Shown piece by piece: positions 32,115-40,958 of a stretch of 64,000 nucleotides of DNA. Every line of letters begins with the position of its first letter. Positions within the stretch are counted from its first letter, which is position 1. The notes under the pieces are model-generated. The model had not been told where the DNA came from, made no database searches, and saw nothing but the letters and a program-made list of their open reading frames with translations. This stretch comes from Haloplanus sp. CK5-1 (lineage in GTDB: Archaea; Halobacteriota; Halobacteria; Halobacteriales; Haloferacaceae): positions 1,116,001 to 1,180,000 of the forward strand of contig NZ_CP147505.1 in the NCBI RefSeq assembly GCF_037201915.1, written 5' to 3'. Position numbers and translations under genes: made by a program.

Positions 32115-33399
32115 ACTCCTCCACTTCGGCTCCGAGGTCATAAAGCACGTCGAAGAACCCCGGGAAGGAGACGTCGACGTGGTCGGCGCCCTCGACGGTC
32201 GTCGTCCCCTCGGCGACCAGACCAGCGATCGACAGTGCCATCACGATCCGATGGTCGTCGTGTCCGGCGACGGTCGCCCCTCGAAGAGACGAGTCGCCAC
32301 CGTGGATCGTCAGCGTGTCCCGCTCTTCGGTCACTTCGGCCCCCAGTGTCTCCAGTTCCGTCGCCATCGCGCTCACGCGGTCGGTCTCCTTGTAGCGGAC
32401 GTGTTCGCAGTTGTCGAGTCGCGTCTCGCCGTCGGCGACCGCTCCCAGGACCGCGAGGGTCGGCAACAGGTCGGGCGTATCCCCGACGTCGACCGCGACC
32501 CCCGACAGGGCGCTCCGCCGGACCGTTATCTCGCCCGCCTCCCGGTCCCACGACACGTCCGCGCCCATCCGATCCAGCACGTCGACGATGGCGCTGTCGC
32601 CCTGTGCGCTCGGCCGGGCTCCCTCGACGACAACCTCGCCGCCGTCCCCGGCGGCCACCGCCCCCGCCGCCAGTAGGTACGACATCGACGAGAAGTCGCC
32701 GGGCACCGGGTACGGCTCCGCCCGGTCGTAGCGTTGCCCGCCCGGAACGCGATAGCCCGAATCCGTCTCGGTCGCCTCGATCCCGAAGTCGTCGAGGACC
32801 TCGATCGTGATGTCGACGTAGGGTGCCGACTTCAGCGCCGTCTCCAGGGTCACGTCGATCCCCTCGTCGGTCACGGCACCCGCCATCAGTAGCGCGGTGA
32901 CGTACTGCGAGGAGACGTCACCCGGGATCGACACCGTCCCGCCGTCGACGCCGCCACCGACCACGAGGGGTGCCTGCCCGTTGTCGCGTGTGCTCTCCGC
33001 GCGCCCGTCGAGTCCCCCGACCGCGTCGAGTAGCGGTCCCTGTGGGCGCGACCGGAGTGACGCGTCGCCGGTCAACACCGTCAGCCCGTCTCCGAGCGCC
33101 GCGCACGCGGTTACGATGCGCATCGTCGTGCCGCTGTTTGCACAGTCGATCACGTCGTCCGGAACGTCGGGACGGCCGTCGAACCCCTCGACCCGAAGCC
33201 GGCGGCCGTCCCGTTCGACGGTTCCCCCGAACGCCTCGACCGCTCGCATCGTCGCGCGCGTATCCGCGCTCACCAGTGGGTCGGCGACGACCGCGCCGTC
33301 GCTGTAGCCCGCTGCGAGGATCGCCCGGTGTGTGTAGCTCTTCGACGGGGGTGCCCGTGCCCGACCGCCGACCTGCGATCGGTCGATGTCCACGTCCAT
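32104..33399 (-). CDS. aroA: 3-phosphoshikimate 1-carboxyvinyltransferase (EPSP synthase)
   Basis: A 431-residue two-domain enzyme transferring enolpyruvate from PEP to shikimate 3-phosphate. It shows [19 protein letters not shown] at the start (shikimate-binding Lys, Ser, Arg), [32 protein letters not shown] and, near the end, [20 protein letters not shown] and [14 protein letters not shown]. The ATG at 33399 begins [12 protein letters not shown], whereas the open frame to 33540 overlaps the lipoprotein stub and is not conserved. It shares an operon with aroC. Confidence 0.95.
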   Translation of the reverse strand: MDVDIDRSQVGGRARAPPSKSYTHRAILAAGYSDGAVVADPLVSADTRATMRAVEAFGGTVERDGRRLRVEGFDGRPDVPDDVIDCANSGTTMRIVTACAALGDGLTVLTGDASLRSRPQGPLLDAVGGLDGRAESTRDNGQAPLVVGGGVDGGTVSIPGDVSSQYVTALLMAGAVTDEGIDVTLETALKSAPYVDITIEVLDDFGIEATETDSGYRVPGGQRYDRAEPYPVPGDFSSMSYLLAAGAVAAGDGGEVVVEGARPSAQGDSAIVDVLDRMGADVSWDREAGEITVRRSALSGVAVDVGDTPDLLPTLAVLGAVADGETRLDNCEHVRYKETDRVSAMATELETLGAEVTEERDTLTIHGGDSSLRGATVAGHDDHRIVMALSIAGLVAEGTTTVEGADHVDVSFPGFFDVLYDLGAEVEEYER

Positions 33400-33424
33400 A
33401 GGGGACGGTCGGACGGCCGCCGTA

Positions 33425-33550
33425 TCAGCGTACCGACCGGCCTCCGGCGGTGGCGCCGTCACCACCGTCGCCCCCACCGGTACAGCCGGCAAGCGCGCCG
33501 ACGCCGACCGTTTGCAGTACTTTCCGTCCCGAAAGCCCATTCTCCGCCAT
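33425..33550 (-). pseudogene. Lipoprotein N-terminal stub
   Basis: The 41-residue frame begins [20 protein letters not shown] and continues [17 protein letters not shown] before a stop at 33425. This is a signal peptide with lipobox LAGC followed by the Gly/Asp-rich spacer that begins haloarchaeal substrate-binding lipoproteins; the usual twin Arg is reduced to GRK. The mature domain is missing, so only the leader of a solute-binding protein survives, probably after a deletion that joined it to the aroA promoter region. Its own promoter region upstream is still rich in A+T (33600-33660). Confidence 0.55.
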
Positions 33551-33563
33551 CGTCAGCCGGCAT

Positions 33564-33582
33564 TTCAGACCACACGTCTGAA
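33564..33582. promoter_or_regulatory. Inverted repeat TTCAGAC-CACAC-GTCTGAA
   Basis: A perfect seven-base inverted repeat with a five-base loop, 14 bases upstream of the lipoprotein stub start. It could be an operator of the lost transporter gene or a small hairpin. No matching copy was noticed elsewhere in the window. Confidence 0.35.
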
Positions 33583-33869
33583 TTCATCCATTCCTTCCGC
33601 TTTTTGCGGTTAAAGGTACACGATCTGCCCTCCATCCGTCTAATAAAATTATACACGTTCGCGGAATACCGATTTCGTTCAATGGTGTGTGATTGCTGTC
33701 GAGCGACGACGTGGAAACGGCCGGGGGAGTCGGGGATCACCGGTCGTCCCGCCGGACACCCGCCCGACCACACCCACGGATCGACGGCAGGGACGGCTCG
33801 GTGCCGGGACGGAGTCGGGGTCGACGGAAGCGTCGACGCCGGGGTCGGACTCGGCACGGTCCCTCGCCA
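33583..33869. other. No recognisable gene
   Basis: An A+T-rich patch (33600-33670, including TAATAAAATTATAC) followed by ordinary G+C-rich sequence. It probably holds the former promoter of the lipoprotein stub and the promoter of the decayed transporter. Short frames here lack any domain. Confidence 0.45.
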
Positions 33870-34898
33870 ATGACGCTTCGAACCCTCCTCGACCGCGGAC
33901 AAAACGTCGCACTCGTCGTCGTCGCGGCGGCGATGGGACTCTGGCTTCCGCGGGTCGCCATCGTCGAGGCGCTCACGCTCCCCATCGTCGCCTTCCTCGT
34001 GTACATCTCCCTCGAGGACGTCGACCCTCGCTCGCCTCTGGGGTCCCGATTCGCGCCGTCGCGGTCGGACTCGCCGTCTCGTACGTGGTGCTCCCGGTGG
34101 CTGCGTTCGCCCTCGCCCCCACCCTGCCGGCGACGGAGCACCGGGTCGGGCTGTTCGTCGTCAGCGCCGTTCCGATCACGGCGGGTAGTTCGATCGTGTG
34201 GACGAGACTCTCGGACGGCGACGCCGAACTCGCCGCCCTCGTCGCGGTCGTGTCGATCGTCCTCTCGCCGATCATCGCGCCGCCGGTGCTGTCGGCGCTG
34301 GTCGGGTCCACCGTGGCGTTGTCCCCCGTCTCGGTGGTTTCGAGCCTCCTGCTCATCGTCGGAGGGGGTGTGGCCCTGCGGGTGGTGTCCCGGACGGCGC
34401 TCTCTCGGCGTCCCAACTCGATCTCGGTGCGCGTGCCTCTATCGCCGTCCTCGTGTACGCGAGCGTCGCCGGCGTCGACACCGGACGGGCGACGACGGGG
34501 CTGCCACGCCTGGCGCTGACGACGGCGGGGCTCCTCTTGGTCGGCCTCGTCGCGAGCGCCGGGTTCTGCCGACTCTGTGGGTTCACCGACGGCGTTCGAT
34601 CCGCGGTGTTCTTCTCCGGAGTCTGAAGAATCTCGGCGTCAGCCTCCTCGTCGTGGATGTCCTCGGCATGCCCGCTGCGACGGTCGTCGTCGTGGTCTAC
34701 TACGTCCTCCAGCAGGTCGTCGGGGCGCTGGCCGCGGACCTGCTGTTTCCGTGGCCAGGGGACGAGCCGTCCGAGGCCCCGCGTGATACTGCCGACCGTC
34801 GCTGTGATCGACTTACTGCCGCCGGTCCGACGACCGCAGTCGGGCGCTGGACGCGGGTTGTGGACGGACCTCATCTTCTAAATGGCTCCGTGGAGTAG
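33870..34898 (+). pseudogene. BASS-family (bile acid:sodium symporter-like) transporter with three frameshifts
   Basis: Four consecutive segments in different frames rebuild one membrane protein. The first, from ATG 33870, reads MTLRTLLDRGQNVALVVVAA to FLVYISLEDVDP. The second, from about 34030, reads RAVAVGLAVSYVVLPVAAFA to PITAGSSIVWTRLSDGDAEL and beyond. The third, about 34420-34626, contains ASIAVLVYASVAGVDTG and LLLVGLVASAGFCRLC. The last contains NLGVSLLVVDVLGMPAATVV and YYVLQQVVGALAADLLFPWP. The order of helices and the YYVxQQxVGAxxADLxF ending are those of BASS transporters. At least three indels break it, so it should not make a working protein. The exact end is uncertain. Confidence 0.75.
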
Positions 34899-34905
34899 GA
34901 CCCCT

Positions 34906-35955
34906 ATGTTCGACAAGTCGACGTGGATCAAGCTCCCGCGAAACGTCGTCGTGGGTCACGGCGTCCTCGACGACCTCGGCGACGTGATCGGTGACCTCGC
35001 CGTCCTCGGTCGGCCGTTGGTCGTCACCAGTCCGACGCCGAACCGACTCGTCGGCGACCGCGTCCGCGCTCAACTCGGCGACGACCCCGCGACGGTCGCC
35101 GTCGAGACGGCCGGATTCGGCGCGGTCGAGCGTGTCGTCGAGACGGCCGAGGCCGAGGAGGTCACCTACCTCGTCGGTCTCGGTGGTGGCAAACCCATCG
35201 ACATCGCGAAGATGGCCGCCGACCGACTCGGTCTCGGGTTCGTCTCCGTCCCCACCGCCGCCAGCCACGACGGCATCGTCAGCGGCCGGTCGTCGATCCC
35301 CGAGGGCGATACCCGCCACAGCGTCGCCGCCGACCCGCCCCTCGCCGTCGTCGCCGACACCGAGGTACTCGCGGCCGCCCCTTGGGAACTGACGACAGCC
35401 GGCTGTGCCGACATCGTCTCCAACTACACCGCCGTCGCCGACTGGAAACTCGCACACCGCCTCCAGAACGTCCACTACTCCGAGTACGCGGGTGCACTCT
35501 CCCGGATGACCGCCGAACTCCTCGTCGAGAGTGCCGACTCGATCAAACAGGGGTTGGAGGAGTCGGCCTGGGTGGTAGTGAAAGCCCTGGTCTCCTCGGG
35601 CGTCGCCATGTCCATCGCGGGGTCGTCACGCCCCGCGAGCGGGGCCGAACACCTCTTCTCTCATCGCCTCGACCGCATCGCCCCCGACCGCGCGTTCCAC
35701 GGCCACCAGGTCGGTGTCGGGTCGATCCTCGTCGCCTACCTTCACGAGGGTGAGGAGGGGACGTGGCGGAACATCCGCGACGCTCTGGCTACCATCGGCG
35801 CGCCGACGACCGCCGACGACCTCGGCTTCGACGACGAGACGGTGATCGAGGCCCTGACGACCGCTCACCGCATCCGCGACCGGTACACCATCCTCGGGAG
35901 CGGGATCAGCGACGCCGCCGCCCGCGAAGCCGCCGTCACGACCGGCGTCATATAA
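34906..35955 (+). CDS. egsA: sn-glycerol-1-phosphate dehydrogenase
   Basis: A 349-residue NAD(P)-linked enzyme that reduces dihydroxyacetone phosphate to sn-glycerol 1-phosphate, the backbone of archaeal ether lipids. YLVGLGGGKPIDIAKMAA is the dinucleotide loop, VPTAASHDGIVSGRSSI and the segments GAEHLFSHRLD and FHGHQVGVGS hold the metal ligands Asp and His. The ATG at 34906 (MFDKSTWIKLP) matches the haloarchaeal start. Related by pathway to tpiA elsewhere in the window, since both act on dihydroxyacetone phosphate. Confidence 0.95.
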   Translation: MFDKSTWIKLPRNVVVGHGVLDDLGDVIGDLAVLGRPLVVTSPTPNRLVGDRVRAQLGDDPATVAVETAGFGAVERVVETAEAEEVTYLVGLGGGKPIDIAKMAADRLGLGFVSVPTAASHDGIVSGRSSIPEGDTRHSVAADPPLAVVADTEVLAAAPWELTTAGCADIVSNYTAVADWKLAHRLQNVHYSEYAGALSRMTAELLVESADSIKQGLEESAWVVVKALVSSGVAMSIAGSSRPASGAEHLFSHRLDRIAPDRAFHGHQVGVGSILVAYLHEGEEGTWRNIRDALATIGAPTTADDLGFDDETVIEALTTAHRIRDRYTILGSGISDAAAREAAVTTGVI

Positions 35956-35992
35956 CGGAAGAGGCAAGCCGATCCGGTCCCGACCGCTCGGT

Positions 35993-36613
35993 ATGGCAAC
36001 GGCCAGCGCCAGCGGCCCGATCAAGGATCACCCTGCCGTCGTCACCGCCCTCCTCTCGGTCGTGGGCTACACGCTCGTCGTGGGAACCTTTCTCGGCGTC
36101 GTCCCCGCGTCGGTCTTCCCCGACCTCTCGCTGTGGCAGGTGAACCGCCTCTCTGACGCCATCGCGGTCGTCAACACCGTCGCGACCCTCACCCTGGTCG
36201 CGGGGTGGCGGTGGATCCGACGCGACGAGGTGAAACGACACGCCGCAGCCATGTCCTCAGCTTTCGGCCTCATCCTCCTCTTTCTCGTCCTCTACCTGAC
36301 GAAGATCGGTGGCGGCGGCACAAAGGAGTTCGTCGGGCCACAACTCGCCTACTACGCCTACCTCGCGATGCTCGCGATCCACATCGTCCTCTCGGTCGTC
36401 TCGGTCCCGGTCGTCCTCTACGCCCTCGTTCTGGGACTGACCCACACGCCGGCCGAGCTCCGGGAGACCGCCCACGCCCGCGTCGGCAAGGTTGCCGCGG
36501 CCTCGTGGATACTCTCGCTGTCGCTCGGCGTCGTCACCTACCTCCTCCTCAACCACGTCTACGCGTGGGAGTTCGTCGAGGCGGCGGTCGTCTCGGTCCC
36601 GGTCGGCGCGTGA
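35993..36613 (+). CDS. DUF420 membrane protein
   Basis: A 206-residue protein with five or six transmembrane helices and the DUF420 pattern of scattered His and Tyr (VKRHAAAMSSAFGLILLFLV; GPQLAYYAYLAMLAIHIVLS; LLLNHVYAWEF). The family is often encoded near heme-copper oxidases and is suspected to help assemble them or bind heme, but no oxidase gene lies here. TAACGGAAG separates it from egsA by only 37 bases, so the two may be cotranscribed. Confidence 0.85.
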   Translation: MATASASGPIKDHPAVVTALLSVVGYTLVVGTFLGVVPASVFPDLSLWQVNRLSDAIAVVNTVATLTLVAGWRWIRRDEVKRHAAAMSSAFGLILLFLVLYLTKIGGGGTKEFVGPQLAYYAYLAMLAIHIVLSVVSVPVVLYALVLGLTHTPAELRETAHARVGKVAAASWILSLSLGVVTYLLLNHVYAWEFVEAAVVSVPVGA

Positions 36614-36637
36614 GGAACGTGCGGTCGGTGTGTCGCC

Positions 36638-37075
36638 CTACGTCACTTCCTCGCGCACGACGACGACGGGGACGTGAGTTCGGCGAATCACCCGCTCGGT
36701 GACGCTGCCGACCAAGTAGCGATCCAGCCCGTCCCGGCCGTGGGTCCCCATCGCGATCAGGTCGATCCCGCCCTCGTCGACGTAGTCGAGGATGGCGGTC
36801 TCGGGAACCCCCTCGATCACGTCGCCGGTCGACGCGACGCCGCGCTCGGCCGATCGCTCCTCGACGGCCGCGACCGCTCGCTCGCCCTCGTCTTGGAGTG
36901 CCTCGCGGACCGAGTCCCGGTCGAGCGCCGGTGCGCTGTGCCCGATCGGGTCGGTCTCGACGACGTAGAGGGCGTGGACCGTCGCGTCGAAGCGGTCGGC
37001 GATCGACAGCGCGTGGTCGAGAGCCGCCAGTGCGGCGTCGCTCCCGTCGGTCGGAACCAGGATGTCGTCGTACAT
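36638..37075 (-). CDS. Universal stress protein
   Basis: A 145-residue UspA-fold protein starting MYDDILVPTDGSDAALAALD, with the ATP-binding signature GTHGRDGLDRYLVGSVTERV and ending VPVVVVREEV. The G-2x-G-9x-G-(S/T) motif is intact, so it should bind ATP. Role unknown, generally stress or transporter regulation. The open frame continues upstream on the minus strand to 38212, but that part is the antisense of the glycosyltransferase and is not translated. Confidence 0.93.
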   Translation of the reverse strand: MYDDILVPTDGSDAALAALDHALSIADRFDATVHALYVVETDPIGHSAPALDRDSVREALQDEGERAVAAVEERSAERGVASTGDVIEGVPETAILDYVDEGGIDLIAMGTHGRDGLDRYLVGSVTERVIRRTHVPVVVVREEVT

Positions 37076-37210
37076 GGGCGTCGGTACGGCCGCCGGTCCC
37101 CTCAATCCGTGGACCGTTCCCGTCGACCGGGAACCGACTCCGATCCCGACCGCGCTCCGTCGGTCCGACCGACGGGATGATTTTTGTGCCCGCTCGTTCT
37201 GGTCGGACGT

Positions 37211-38278
37211 GTGCGCGTCGCCTTCGTGACGATGACGACGGCCCACCACGTCGACGACTGGTACGGCCGTCGCGTGCGCTCGGTCGCCGAACGACTGGCC
37301 GACCGCGGTCACGACGTCGTCTGTTGCTGTGCGCAGTGGTGGGACGGCGACCACCCGTCCTTCGAGTCCGAGGGAGTCACCTACCGTCGGGTGACCGACG
37401 AGCGGACGCCGCGGGCGTTCGTCGCGAAACTCCCCTTCGTCCTCAACGGCGTCCGTCCGGAGGTGATCCACGTCGCCACCAACCCACCGCTCGCGGTGCC
37501 GGCGGCGCGGGCCGCCGCCCGCTTCCGCCGGACACCTGTCGTCGCGGAGTGGTGGGACTCCCCCGACCGGGCCGACGACGAGGAGGTGTGGGAGCGGAGT
37601 TGGGCCGTCCGCTCCCCGAACGCCGTGGTGGTACCCTCCCGGACCGTCGAGACGACGGTCCGCGAGTACGGGGCCACCCCCGACGACGTCTCGGTGATCC
37701 CGGACGGCATCGACATGGCGGCCATCCGGGACGCGCCGGTCGACACTAGGGCGGATCTGGTGTACGCCCGCCCGCTCGACGCCCACGCAAACGTCGAGGA
37801 GTTCCTCCTCGCGCTCGCGGAACTCCGCGACCGGGACTGGCGCGCCGCGATCATCGGTGACGGCCCCGCGCGCTCGGACGCCGAACGGACCGCGAGTGAC
37901 CTCCGCATCGACGACCGGGTCGAGTTCCTCGGAGCTCTCCCGCCCGCCGAACAGGTGCCGATCCTCAAGGGCGCACACGTGTTCGCCCAGACGGCCACGT
38001 GGGAGCCGTTCGCGACCGGACTCCTCCGGGGACTCGCCTGTGGCTGTGTGGGTCTCGTCGAGTACCAGTCCGCGTCGGCCGCCCACGAACTCGTCGAGGG
38101 CGACCCCCGCGGGTCGTTGGTGACCGGGCCGGTCGAACTCGCCGACGAAATCGTCGCCGCCGCCGACCTGGCGCGGTGGTCGATCGACGAGGAGTACGAC
38201 GACTACGACCACGAGGCCGTCCTCTCACAGTACGTCGACCGTTACGAACGCGCCATCGAGGACTACGGCTTCTTCTGA
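37211..38278 (+). CDS. Glycosyltransferase family 4
   Basis: A 355-residue GT-B transferase. The acceptor domain has the early glycine-rich turn replaced by VRVAFVTMTTAHHVDDWYG, then HVATNPPLAVPAA and VVPSRTVETTVREYG lead to VIPDGIDMAAI. The donor domain contains AAIIGDGPARSDAE, VEFLGALPPAEQVPILKGA and EPFATGLLRGLACGCVGLVE, the E-x7-E-like site. It should transfer a sugar from a nucleotide or lipid carrier, probably in surface glycan or glycolipid synthesis. GTG at 37211 fits the family start better than the ATG at 37184. Confidence 0.85.
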   Translation: MRVAFVTMTTAHHVDDWYGRRVRSVAERLADRGHDVVCCCAQWWDGDHPSFESEGVTYRRVTDERTPRAFVAKLPFVLNGVRPEVIHVATNPPLAVPAARAAARFRRTPVVAEWWDSPDRADDEEVWERSWAVRSPNAVVVPSRTVETTVREYGATPDDVSVIPDGIDMAAIRDAPVDTRADLVYARPLDAHANVEEFLLALAELRDRDWRAAIIGDGPARSDAERTASDLRIDDRVEFLGALPPAEQVPILKGAHVFAQTATWEPFATGLLRGLACGCVGLVEYQSASAAHELVEGDPRGSLVTGPVELADEIVAAADLARWSIDEEYDDYDHEAVLSQYVDRYERAIEDYGFF

Positions 38279-38328
38279 CTGTCCCCCGTTCCGGAACGCT
38301 TTTGACTCCGATACGTCCACGGACGCAC

Positions 38329-38592
38329 ATGAGCGACGACGTGGCGGCCGAACTCCGCGAACAGTTCCGGACGGCCTTCGAAGGCGCCGACTTCCCCGTG
38401 ACCGACCAGATGGACCTCGTCCCCGCGCTCCCCGACGGTCCAGGGACTCGGTTCGAGGCCGGTGACATCTCCTTCTCGGCGATGGAACTCGCAGCGAACC
38501 TCGACGGCCACCAGGAGTTCCCGTACGAGTCGGTCGACGAACTCGTCGACGACGTGATGGCGGCGCTGAAAGCGGAGGGGTTACTGGAGTAA
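38329..38592 (+). CDS. MTH865-like small protein
   Basis: An 87-residue acidic protein (MSDDVAAELREQFRTAFEGA; ALPDGPGTRFEAGDISFSAM; DELVDDVMAALKAEGLLE) of the MTH865 family. The structure of the Methanothermobacter member is EF-hand-like and its function is unknown. It has its own TATA-like GCTTTTGAC about 25 bases upstream, after the glycosyltransferase. The open frame from 37999 is a shadow. Confidence 0.85.
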   Translation: MSDDVAAELREQFRTAFEGADFPVTDQMDLVPALPDGPGTRFEAGDISFSAMELAANLDGHQEFPYESVDELVDDVMAALKAEGLLE

Positions 38593-38689
38593 GGTCACGC
38601 CCGACCGGACCTTCCGACGAAGCACGGGACGGCCGAACCACCCGCCGCCGTTCGCGGCTCCCGAACGACGACTCAGGACGAACCCACAG

Positions 38690-39985
38690 ATGGTCGACGA
38701 CCGACCCGAGGCGGATACGGCGTTTCTCTACGAACTCGCTCGCGAGTCGGATACGACGGAACTCGTCGCGTATCTCCGGCGGGGATCGAGTCCGGTTGTC
38801 AGGCGCCGCGCCGCGGAGATGCTGGGCGATTTCGCCGCGGAGACGACGCGAACCGACGGCGAGACCGAGGAAGTCATCCGCGCCCTCATCCAAGCGGTTC
38901 GGGAGGACGAGGACCGAAGCGTCCGTGCGCGGGCCATCGACGCTTTGTACCGACACGGCCCGGACACGCTCGAACGGCTCGTCCGCGAGATGGGCGAGTT
39001 CGACGCCGAGGCCGATTCTGGGACGGCGGAACGGGCGATGTCGCGACTCCTCAAGGAGTGGCTCGACGCCGACTACCCGGAGTTTCGGATGGTCGCGGCG
39101 ACCGCCCTCGGACGAATGGGTGGGAAGCGGTCGCTGTCCGCGCTCGTATCGGCGACCACCGATCGCTCGCCGCGGGTGCGTGCCCGCGCCGTCCAGTCCT
39201 GCGGCCGGATCGGTGACGAACGGTGTATCGGACCGCTCCGACACCGCCTCGACGACGACAGGCGTCGCGTCCGCGAGGAGGCGGTGAAGGCTTTGGGTGC
39301 CATCGGCGGCGAGGCTGCGTTGCGGTCGCTCGCGCCCGTCGTCACGGCGGACGAGGAGTCGCTCCGCCGGGCCGCCATCGAGGAACTCGGCCAGTTCGGG
39401 AGCCTCGAGCCAGTCGATTTGTTGGTTCGGGCGCTGGTCGACGACACCGCGCCGGTACAGCGGGCGGCGCTCCTGTCGCTCGTCCAGTTGTTCGTCGACG
39501 CCCCGGCCGACCGGAGACAGGAGGTCCGTGAGGCCGTCGCCGACCGACTCTCGGACGCCGACACGCTGACCGTGATCCCCCACGTGATCGACATGCTCGA
39601 CGAGAGCCGGCGGACGGCGGTGCGACGCAACGCCGCGTGGCTTCTGGGGCGGGTGGCAGACGCCGACGACCCGGACGAGGATCGACGCGAGACGGTGTAC
39701 GACTGCCTGATCGACGCGCTCGGCGATCCGGACGACCGGACGGCCCGGCTCTCGGCCGACAGCCTGGCCGAACTCGAAAGCGAGAAGCTCGAACGACGGC
39801 TCCAGCTCCTCGTCCACGACGAGGGCGTCCCGTCGGACGTGGCCGAGCGTGCGGAGGCGGTGCTCGATGTGGTCGGGGGGAGCCTCTCGGGAGAGGTCGT
39901 GACCAACGCCGTCGATTACACGTACGTCCGCGACCCGTCGGATTACACGGCCAGTCACGACCGCGACGACGACCGAGAGCCGTGA
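38690..39985 (+). CDS. HEAT-repeat (PBS lyase-type) protein
   Basis: A 431-residue all-helical protein made of successive HEAT repeats of about 30 residues, for example SSPVVRRRAAEMLGDFAAET, RSVRARAIDALYRHG, SPRVRARAVQSCGRIGDERC, RRRVREEAVKALGAIGGEAA, EESLRRAAIEELGQFGSLEP and RRTAVRRNAAWLLGRVADAD. No catalytic domain is attached. Such solenoids are scaffolds, and in haloarchaea some occur near gas vesicle, motility or signalling genes, but none of those is close. It converges with the zinc-finger protein that follows. Confidence 0.9.
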   Translation: MVDDRPEADTAFLYELARESDTTELVAYLRRGSSPVVRRRAAEMLGDFAAETTRTDGETEEVIRALIQAVREDEDRSVRARAIDALYRHGPDTLERLVREMGEFDAEADSGTAERAMSRLLKEWLDADYPEFRMVAATALGRMGGKRSLSALVSATTDRSPRVRARAVQSCGRIGDERCIGPLRHRLDDDRRRVREEAVKALGAIGGEAALRSLAPVVTADEESLRRAAIEELGQFGSLEPVDLLVRALVDDTAPVQRAALLSLVQLFVDAPADRRQEVREAVADRLSDADTLTVIPHVIDMLDESRRTAVRRNAAWLLGRVADADDPDEDRRETVYDCLIDALGDPDDRTARLSADSLAELESEKLERRLQLLVHDEGVPSDVAERAEAVLDVVGGSLSGEVVTNAVDYTYVRDPSDYTASHDRDDDREP

Positions 39986-40013
39986 GTCCCTCGCCACGCA
40001 CCACGGGGAGGGC

Positions 40014-40853
40014 TCAGCCGAGTTCGGACCGTGGCCCGGCGACGAACTGCCGGTCGTCGACCGCGATCGAGAGGTCGAACGCCTGCCCGAGGACGTTGAT
40101 CGTCGACTGCGACTGTGCTCGTGGGTCGACGTGATAGTGCGCAAGGGCGTCGGCCCGTGTCAATCGCGTATCGAGTACGTGGAGAAACTTGAACACCGTT
40201 TGCAGGTCGAACTTCTCGACGAGTTCAGGGAGAATGTCGAACTCGGTAGCGATCTTCCCGCCGACGTCTTCGTACTCGCCGACGACCCGCGAAATCGTCT
40301 CGCCGACCTCGGAGAGACCGAGTCGGCTGTCGAGGCGGACGACCTCCAGTGACGCCGCCGAGAGATCGAGATCCGAGACGTCGCCGAGCGGGTCCGGTTT
40401 GGTCGTGAGGATGATCGTCCGTGTCGGCCACTCTTGGAGCGTGTCGTCGATCAACCGGATCCGTTCGGCGGGGGCCATCGTCACGAACAGTACGATCTCC
40501 CCGGGGGAGAGAAAGTGGACCCGGGCGTTTTCGAGACCGGTGCTCCCACGCGCGGCGCGGACCAGTACGCCACCGGTTCGGTCGATATCGTCCGCGACGT
40601 GGACGCCCGACTCCACGGACGACTCGACGTGTTCGAACAGGTGTCGCTCGAAGCGCTCGATCCCGGCGTCGCCGTCGTGGTGTTGACCGCTCCGTTCACA
40701 GTGCGGGCAACTCCACCGGATCCGGAAATCCTGTTTGGTCACTCGCTCACGGTAGTGGCTGAGGATGTGGGTGCCGGCGGCGTCGGCGATTGCGTCTCGT
40801 CTCGTCGACCAGACGGTGAAGGGACACTGCCGGCACTGGAACCGGTAGACCAT
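40014..40853 (-). CDS. Zinc-finger protein with DUF7504/KaiC-like domain
   Basis: A 279-residue two-part protein. The first 75 residues hold two CxxC...HxxxH fingers (FQCRQCPFTVW with THILSHYRE; SCPHCERSGQ with FERHLFEHVE). The rest looks like a degenerate RecA/KaiC fold often found alone in haloarchaea (VHFLSPGEIVLFVTMAPAER; VGETISRVVGEY; LQTVFKFLHVLDTRLTRADA; ALAHYHVDPRAQSQSTINVL). Walker A and B residues are not evident, so it probably does not hydrolyse ATP. DNA or RNA binding through the fingers is likely, with an unknown output. Confidence 0.7.
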   Translation of the reverse strand: MVYRFQCRQCPFTVWSTRRDAIADAAGTHILSHYRERVTKQDFRIRWSCPHCERSGQHHDGDAGIERFERHLFEHVESSVESGVHVADDIDRTGGVLVRAARGSTGLENARVHFLSPGEIVLFVTMAPAERIRLIDDTLQEWPTRTIILTTKPDPLGDVSDLDLSAASLEVVRLDSRLGLSEVGETISRVVGEYEDVGGKIATEFDILPELVEKFDLQTVFKFLHVLDTRLTRADALAHYHVDPRAQSQSTINVLGQAFDLSIAVDDRQFVAGPRSELG

Positions 40854-40958
40854 CTACGTACCCACCGGTTCATGCCAGTATCATATCAGTTCTTGTTCGT
40901 CGGCGCCAACGGTACCGGGTGGGGGAAGGGGTTTGGGTGCGCCCGAACAACGTCCGGT

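Noticed and set aside
33682-33873. Plus-strand frame starting MVCDCCRATTWKRPG
   Set aside because: Two early cysteine pairs hint at zinc, but the rest is Gly/Pro/Thr-rich without haloarchaeal codon bias, and it overlaps the start of the decayed transporter.
36638-38212. 524-codon minus-strand frame including Usp
   Set aside because: Only the last 145 codons match a protein family; the rest is antisense to the glycosyltransferase, a usual effect of high G+C.
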